64,000 bases of DNA from positions 30,133 to 94,132 of the forward strand of contig NZ_JBHZRU010000013.1 of assembly GCF_043641925.1 (NCBI RefSeq). Reading direction: 5' to 3'. The stretch comes from Paenisporosarcina quisquiliarum_A. GTDB taxonomy: Bacteria > Bacillota > Bacilli > Bacillales_A > Planococcaceae. This document shows positions 60,001 to 64,000 of this stretch, piece after piece; positions within the stretch are counted from its first letter, which is position 1, and each line of letters begins with the position of its first letter. The translations under genes were made by a program, and so were the position numbers. The notes under the pieces were generated by a model. It saw only the letters and a program-made list of their open reading frames with translations, did no database searches and was not told where the DNA came from.

Positions 60001-61572
60001 AAGCAGGAAAGCGGTGAAGAAAATACAGGACCATATAAACCACATGGATATAGACTAATTGATGAGTCTGGAAAAGAATACAAAGTTATTGATATGAAGG
60101 TTATAGAAAAAGGGAAATGGCATTATCCGGGGGATTTTAGTCTCTTTGCCCCTGGAGAAACCACAGTGTTATTAACATATGAAGTTCCAAAAAACCGCGG
60201 AGAAATGGCGATGTATATCAATACTTCTAATTTAGCAGGTCATATTATTGTAGATATTCCCTCTAAAAATAAAACTTTAAGTAAAGATAATATTATGCCG
60301 GGTGGAAGTGGGAAATATATTTTAGATGTTAAATTAGATGAGGAAAATAGATTTCATATCAGTGCTGAAATCGATGTAATGAATGAATCACAAGATACTT
60401 GGAGAGATATCGGGTTTTATTTCATTCCGAATGCGTTTACTGAAGAAAATAAACCTGAATTCCTGATTGACGCTGCCGATGTTACGATTACTTCAATTAT
60501 GGAGTCGGGAGAAGACCTACAGTATGAGTTAACAAACAACAAACTTTTACTTAAGCTTAATAACGATTTTTTACCTGGTGAAAACAAAAAGGTTCAAATA
60601 CAATACACCTTGGTTTTACCTGAAAACGGTGCTCGCCTCTCTAGAGTAAAAGATAATTTTTATTTAGCTCAATGGTATCCGATGCTAGGGCACTACCAAA
60701 AAGGGTGGCATATTAAAGATTTTGATGTAAAGGGAGAGTCCTATCACACGAGTTATGGGGATTACGTGGTGAATTATGAACTTCCAAAAGACTATTTAGT
60801 TGTCAGTTCAGGTCAAGATAATCAAATTCAGCCAACTTCTTCAGGAACGATTGAAGGAGAAAATGTGAAAGACTTCTATTTGGGGTTGTTAAATCCTAAT
60901 GAATGGACGAGTAAGTCAGCCATCGTGAATGATACGAATTTGAGAGTATTTTTACCATCCGATGGACCAGACTTCTCAGAGGAAATGGCTAAATCAGCTG
61001 TAGAAGCTTATGCTTATTTCGAATCAAACTTAGGAGAAAATCCTTTTCATGAATTAGACATCATCGGTAACGGTGGAAATATGGAATATCCAAATGTAAT
61101 TGAAGTTTCTAACGACTCACAAAGTTTTGAACACACACTTGTTCACGAAATTGCACATCAATGGTTTTATTATATGGTTTCAAATGATCCGCATAAAGAT
61201 GCCTGGTTGGACGAAGGTTTAACAGAGTTTGTGACGTCAATCTACTTAACAGAAAAGTATAATGAATCGATCGGCTTTGCATTTGCCAGTAATCTATCAC
61301 AACATAGTTCAACTAGTGACATTGTAAATATCCCATTAAATGAATTTGAAGGCGGTCAATATGTATCTACTGTCTATGGGAAAACGCCGCTAGTGTTAAG
61401 GGACTTTTTTAATGAACATGGAGGACAAGAAGAAGCACTACAATTCTTATCTGAGTATTTCAAAGCATATAAGTTTAAGTACGTTGATAGTAAGGTATTT
61501 GCAGAATTCTTAAATGAGTATTTTGAAGAGGATACTAATGAGTTTTTAGAGGAATGGTTAGTGCTGGATTGA
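57022..61572 (+). CDS. FtsX/MacB-type permease fused to an M1-family metallopeptidase
   Basis: One open frame of 1516 residues. Residues about 13-35 are a first helix, about 36-540 a large MacB-like external domain, about 543-650 three helices of a first FtsX module, about 688-832 four helices of a second, and about 868-889 a ninth helix. Beyond that, 890-1516 is soluble: a beta-rich spacer (about 895-1090, similar to DUF4352-type domains) and an M1-type gluzincin peptidase. The zinc motif is H1375-E-x-x-H1379 with E1398 exactly 18 residues later (WLDEGLTEF). An N-terminal-binding motif GGNMEYP resembles GAMEN with Tyr for Asn. With nine helices the peptidase should be outside the cell. No stop or shift breaks the join. 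Confidence 0.88.
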   Translation: MLKFIWNSWWRNKERFILLLVGVLILSTGLSYLIGITQANNGTVVDELQKRWKSSYHLVVRPEGSRSVTEDLNLLEPNYLSGMEGGISLEQYEQIKQIENVDIAAPIAMIGSSTNYVELKDPDIKDPGIYRIKIVEKTNTGAKITTEEFNQYVTVGSWFPPDATDYGVSPGMQPLSYGTEVMIAGIDPEAEAALVGIDQAMVASDNSRYFSQDEPFTAMQLDANIEEIQIPVIISNQDFVDANITYTIEKMDIPFETNQHETIEDIRNKGKESYLDTLKGTQVEEYTYNTTDVHNMLVEKIVNPSYDGIVRLPDSVWVALKPSTVKYNPVTSPFGERWPYTYEVEPFKLPDDSPFYTKNMYRQFNPYSENSSKWPKLRMNFIGVFDPQNLKVSKDPLTELPMETYFPAKAQWVMDSSNNPVNPPMDMKPTNDAYGFLTKPPLVLTTLDAAARVLGDTPISAIRVNVTGVETMNEESEVLLKEVATEIEEKTGLITDITLGSSPQYALTHLPGLAGEEALGWVQQPWIKLGSSISIFQEAKIGMAGVIASVILVAIVYVFASNIIMLFARKKEFAVLLSLGWRPSQLSKLLFLESTILGALVALISWFILGMFFVSGSIDTSLLRVFLIGVSGLAIYWLGSLIPIWLIKRIKPYESMRSGEVSKRTNRIVRAESVLGMSMNNLFTQWQRSLLSIIAIAVPTSLFIFFLFVTFRLKGVLYATWLGEFVALEVGMMHYVAMGVALLIAILTTTEIMWQNVAERQPQIAVLKATGWQNKGIRLLVLLEGAISGLLAGILGLGLALIIIYRMYGELPKGEFVFLFSTILIPIITGVVGAVLPAEKAARILPYQAISGILQNSKKVEKQFKWAISAAGVGLLVGILSLFIYAIPENQGTSVGKLAGSAEVEGTKGNLLPVSTKNNEIGEEKEKEKSDLETQENAISKLRNTAWRALSLGEATGEGKLSVDLFFGELAVPPSDLKASSKDYELLSIPVTAKQESGEENTGPYKPHGYRLIDESGKEYKVIDMKVIEKGKWHYPGDFSLFAPGETTVLLTYEVPKNRGEMAMYINTSNLAGHIIVDIPSKNKTLSKDNIMPGGSGKYILDVKLDEENRFHISAEIDVMNESQDTWRDIGFYFIPNAFTEENKPEFLIDAADVTITSIMESGEDLQYELTNNKLLLKLNNDFLPGENKKVQIQYTLVLPENGARLSRVKDNFYLAQWYPMLGHYQKGWHIKDFDVKGESYHTSYGDYVVNYELPKDYLVVSSGQDNQIQPTSSGTIEGENVKDFYLGLLNPNEWTSKSAIVNDTNLRVFLPSDGPDFSEEMAKSAVEAYAYFESNLGENPFHELDIIGNGGNMEYPNVIEVSNDSQSFEHTLVHEIAHQWFYYMVSNDPHKDAWLDEGLTEFVTSIYLTEKYNESIGFAFASNLSQHSSTSDIVNIPLNEFEGGQYVSTVYGKTPLVLRDFFNEHGGQEEALQFLSEYFKAYKFKYVDSKVFAEFLNEYFEEDTNEFLEEWLVLD

Positions 61573-61576
61573 TATC

Positions 61577-61603
61577 GAGAGCTACTGAGTAGCTCTTTTT
61601 TTA
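61577..61603 (+). terminator. Terminator after the permease-peptidase gene
   Basis: AGAGCTAC and GTAGCTCT form the stem with a TGA loop, followed by seven T. It lies five bases after the stop. Confidence 0.88.
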
Positions 61604-61638
61604 TAAATTGAATTTAATAAGGTGAAAGGAGATGTCCA

Positions 61639-62022
61639 ATGGAAAACTTTCCGTTTATAGAAATACTAGTAGTCTTTGCCATCTATTTAGCCATCAGTTT
61701 CTACTTAAATAAGAAACTGGGCATTAAAATCAAAAGAAGAGGATTGATTTCTATGCATAGAAATCGATACTTTTTAGCCATCGATTTTCTGTTCATCTTT
61801 TTGTTTATTGGCGTGATAATGGGCTATGCAAACGGTGATTTTACTTTTATGGGATCACATTCTTATCTATTTGCTATGTTTGGTCTATTTATTATGCTCA
61901 GCATCAATAGTGGTATAGAAGAATGGTGGTTACACCGAAAGGATAAAGCGTTTTATCACGAATGGTTGAGTTCACTGCTTTATTTGATGATTCTTTTCGT
62001 CCTTATTATTGGAGGAAATTGA
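61639..62022 (+). CDS. DUF4181 family membrane protein
   Basis: The 127 residues have four hydrophobic segments and match the DUF4181 pattern: ISFYLNKKLGIKIKRRGLIS after the first helix, an aromatic MHRNRYFLAIDFLFIF, and GIEEWWLHRKDKAFYHEWL between helices 3 and 4. No function is known. AAAGGAGAT precedes the ATG. The next gene's ribosome site lies just after its stop, so the two may be co-transcribed. Confidence 0.8.
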   Translation: MENFPFIEILVVFAIYLAISFYLNKKLGIKIKRRGLISMHRNRYFLAIDFLFIFLFIGVIMGYANGDFTFMGSHSYLFAMFGLFIMLSINSGIEEWWLHRKDKAFYHEWLSSLLYLMILFVLIIGGN

Positions 62023-62062
62023 AACGTTCATAACTTTTGACTTGATTAAGGAGGTAGAGGAA

Positions 62063-62848
62063 ATGAGAGAACAGTTATTGCTCAACAGATTAGACGACAT
62101 AGGAAAGAACTTAGCTCAAACGGATGGTGCTCTTTTGCTATTAGCACTTGGGTCTGTGGGTATTGAGTTAGAGCGTCTTGATGCATATTCTGATTTAGAT
62201 TTCTTTGTCATTGTGAAGCCTGGTTTCAAACCTCGATTCATTGACCAATTAGATTGGCTTGAATCAGTTCACCCACTTGGCTATTCATTCCAAAACACGA
62301 AAGATGGCCATAAAATCTTATTTGAAGATGGGATTTACGGTGAGTTTGCCATTTTTGAAGAACAGGAAATGACAAGCATAGCTTATTCGGCAGGTAGAAT
62401 CGTGTGGCAGGATGCTTTATTCACCAACCCCAACCTCGGAACTCCTCGTCAAAAAACAGACGTAGCGAGACCTGAAACAATGGATTATGCGTTGAACGAA
62501 GCCTTAACCAATCTATATGTGGGACTTTGCCGTTATGCGAGAGGCGAGAAGCTGTCTGGAGTAAAATTCGTAGAGACGAGTGCCGTAGACAACATCATTT
62601 CAATTCTGCATCTCGTGGAACAAGAAAACGATTATTTTCCAGATGTTTTTGGCAATGAAAGACGCGTGGAAAAACGGTTTCCTGAGTTTACTAAAAGAAT
62701 GTGCAACATGATGCAAGGCTACGAAAACGTACCGTCTTCCGCTATAGAGATACTCGCATATATAGAAAAAATATACCCAGTGAATCAAAAAATGAGTAAC
62801 GAAATCAAACGATTATCAGCCATGTGCCTGCAGGAGAAATCCGATTGA
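62063..62848 (+). CDS. Nucleotidyltransferase-fold protein
   Basis: The 261 residues have an N-terminal nucleotidyltransferase core: LLLALGSVGIELERLDAYSDLDFFVIV, with the GS and (S)DLD signature that holds two metal-binding Asp residues. A third acidic residue is probably in FGEFAIFEEQE-like segment (IYGEFAIFEEQEM). The C-terminal half is helical. The layout is similar to antibiotic nucleotidyltransferases (lincosamide, streptomycin types), but a resistance role cannot be claimed. AAGGAGGTAGAGG before ATG 62063 sets the start; the frame is open from 62009. Confidence 0.78.
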   Translation: MREQLLLNRLDDIGKNLAQTDGALLLLALGSVGIELERLDAYSDLDFFVIVKPGFKPRFIDQLDWLESVHPLGYSFQNTKDGHKILFEDGIYGEFAIFEEQEMTSIAYSAGRIVWQDALFTNPNLGTPRQKTDVARPETMDYALNEALTNLYVGLCRYARGEKLSGVKFVETSAVDNIISILHLVEQENDYFPDVFGNERRVEKRFPEFTKRMCNMMQGYENVPSSAIEILAYIEKIYPVNQKMSNEIKRLSAMCLQEKSD

Positions 62849-62898
62849 TAGGGAATGGTATGAGTAGGCTTATATAGATATTTAGAAAGGACGATTCG

Positions 62899-63771
62899 AT
62901 GATGCACACAGAAGAAGGCTACATTCCAGTAACGGGAGGTAATGTATATTACCGAAAAACAGGAGACGGACCAGGTATTCCATTATTAGTTTTGCACGGT
63001 GGACCAGGCGGGATGAGTAGAGAGTCGGACCCGATTCGTGAACTAGGCGACGATCGACCAGTTATTCACTATGATCAACTTGGGTGCGGGAATTCAGACC
63101 GTCCGGAAGATCTATCATTATGGACAGTGGAGCGATATGTAGAGGAACTAGGTCAAGTTAGAGATGCGTTAGGACTAGAAGAAGTACATATACTTGGTCA
63201 TTCATGGGGTACGATGCTTGCAGCCGCGTATTTATTGACCAAACCAACCGGAGTGAAAAGTGTGATTTTCTCAAGTCCTTGTTTAAATTCACGCATGTGG
63301 GAGCGGGACCAACGTGAATACTTAAAGGATTTGCCGAAAGAATCTCAAGAAATTATCGAACGTTGTGAAAGAGACGAAACGACCGATTCTCCAGAATATC
63401 ACCAAGCGATGATTGAATTTTACGAACGTCATGTCTGTAGATTGCTACCTTGGCCGAAAGAGCTATTAGCTAATATGGCGAGAAGCAACAAGTCCATTTA
63501 TGGATTCATGTGGGGCGCATCCGAATTTACCGTGACCGGTACATTACAAGATTTCGACGTCACCGATCGTCTAAACGAAATCGATATTCCAAGTCTATTC
63601 ACATGTGGTCGCTATGACGAAGCAACTCCGAAAACAACTGAATACTATGCGAGCTTAGCGCCAAATTCCGATTTCCATGTGTTCGAAAACAGCGCACATA
63701 TGCCTGGAGTGGAAGAACCTCAAGCCTTTGCCAATAAAATGCGCGAATTCTTAAACCAACAACCGAGGTAA
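62899..63771 (+). CDS. pip: Proline iminopeptidase-family alpha/beta hydrolase
   Basis: Serine hydrolase of the S33 peptidase family. The 290 residues show the oxyanion motif VLHGGPGG, YDQLGCGNSDRP, the nucleophile elbow GHSWGT (S102), the Asp in FTCGRYDEATP and the His in ENSAHMPGVEEP. The length and the GGPGG/DQ-x-G-G/C-x-S pattern are those of proline iminopeptidases. There is no signal peptide, so it is cytoplasmic. AAAGGA lies eight bases before ATG 62899. A terminator follows. Confidence 0.9.
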   Translation: MMHTEEGYIPVTGGNVYYRKTGDGPGIPLLVLHGGPGGMSRESDPIRELGDDRPVIHYDQLGCGNSDRPEDLSLWTVERYVEELGQVRDALGLEEVHILGHSWGTMLAAAYLLTKPTGVKSVIFSSPCLNSRMWERDQREYLKDLPKESQEIIERCERDETTDSPEYHQAMIEFYERHVCRLLPWPKELLANMARSNKSIYGFMWGASEFTVTGTLQDFDVTDRLNEIDIPSLFTCGRYDEATPKTTEYYASLAPNSDFHVFENSAHMPGVEEPQAFANKMREFLNQQPR

Positions 63772-63797
63772 CTTCAAAGGGACTTTTCAATAAACAG

Positions 63798-63832
63798 GTG
63801 GAGAGAAATGAGTGATTTCTCTCTACTTTTTT
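63798..63832 (+). terminator. Terminator after the proline iminopeptidase gene
   Basis: GTGGAGAGAAAT and ATTTCTCTCTAC form a near-perfect stem with a five-base loop, followed by TTTTTT. Confidence 0.88.
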
Positions 63833-63859
63833 GATTGATTTTGTAGCGCGTTTTTTTCA

Positions 63860-63922
63860 TATTCTCCATTTGGAGGGGCATATTCAAGGATTCGATTGGT
63901 CGATTCGAGGATTCATTGTGCC
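63860..63922 (+). repeat. Second copy of the 21-bp heptad repeat (three units)
   Basis: Three 21-base units read YSPFGGA, YSRIRLV, DSRIHCA in one frame. They correspond in order to the first three units at 17414-17476 (YSRFRGG, YSRIGLW, DSRIHLG), on the same strand, and about three quarters of the bases agree. A stop codon lies 18 bases upstream, and no start or ribosome site is seen. Confidence 0.65.
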
Positions 63923-64000
63923 TTGGACTTCTGTCAAGAAAGTTTACACAAAAAACACTAAAATTCCGTTTTCTAAATCCCTACCGCACTTCGTTTGCTA

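Noticed and set aside
1..64000. CRISPR arrays, prophage or intact insertion sequences
   Set aside because: No regularly spaced identical repeats, no phage structural genes and no complete transposase with terminal repeats were seen anywhere in the window.

Overview
The window is a chromosomal segment of a low-GC, endospore-forming Firmicute. The best fit is Bacillales, in the Planococcaceae/Caryophanaceae group (Psychrobacillus, Sporosarcina or a relative). Three things support this: the conserved block yybS-gdpP-rplI-dnaC-purA ... walR-walK-yycH-yycI-yycJ-htrA-yyzF-rlmH that lies on the left side of oriC in Bacillus; strong GGAGG ribosome sites with many TTG and GTG starts; and spore germination genes. 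The species assignment is inference.

Layout. 1-7 kb: tail of a chemotaxis receptor, then yybS-gdpP-rplI-dnaC and purA. 7-10 kb: two membrane/secreted proteins of unknown role, a structured 131-bp repeat between two look-alike terminators, and a YitT-family protein. 10-19.8 kb: an LysM/G5/M23 endopeptidase, the WalRK cell-wall signalling operon with its accessory proteins, an HtrA protease, the small gene yyzF and rlmH. A dense cluster of DnaA boxes runs from the end of htrA to the start codon of rlmH. 19.8-28 kb: an accessory stretch with a decayed RhuM-like fragment, a VanZ-like protein, a tricistronic germinant receptor (gerA-gerB-gerC type), a decayed copy and an intact copy of a DUF4317 gene, the cortex hydrolase cwlJ and a truncated nucleotidyltransferase. 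28-33 kb: peroxide defence, with ohrR/ohr (divergent, shared palindromic operator) and katG (PerR-like box).

33-42 kb: a PH-like/zinc-ribbon protein with a YdjI-type SPFH protein, a MetNIQ-type importer, malate:quinone oxidoreductase, an ECF S component and a LysM-CAP secreted protein. 41-48.5 kb: mostly minus-strand small secreted, lipo- and membrane proteins of unknown role, a tandem GNAT protein and a YfiH/YlmD protein, followed by plus-strand luciferase-like and SRPBCC genes. 48.6-54.2 kb: a MATE exporter, an orphan histidine kinase, a TauE-like exporter and an adaptive-response operon (adaA, alkA-like, ogt/adaB) for alkylation damage. 54.5-64 kb: GyrI-like, Nudix and GNAT proteins, then an ABC ATPase followed by a 1516-residue protein that joins an FtsX/MacB-type permease to an extracytoplasmic M1-type metallopeptidase, then a DUF4181 protein, a nucleotidyltransferase and a proline iminopeptidase-like hydrolase.

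The most noteworthy items are the permease-M1 peptidase fusion with its partner ATPase, the DnaA-box cluster around yyzF, a PurR-box-like palindrome over the yybS-gdpP promoter, and a dispersed 21-bp/heptad (SR[I/F]) repeat found at two places 46 kb apart. No tRNA, rRNA, CRISPR array, intact insertion sequence or prophage was seen.
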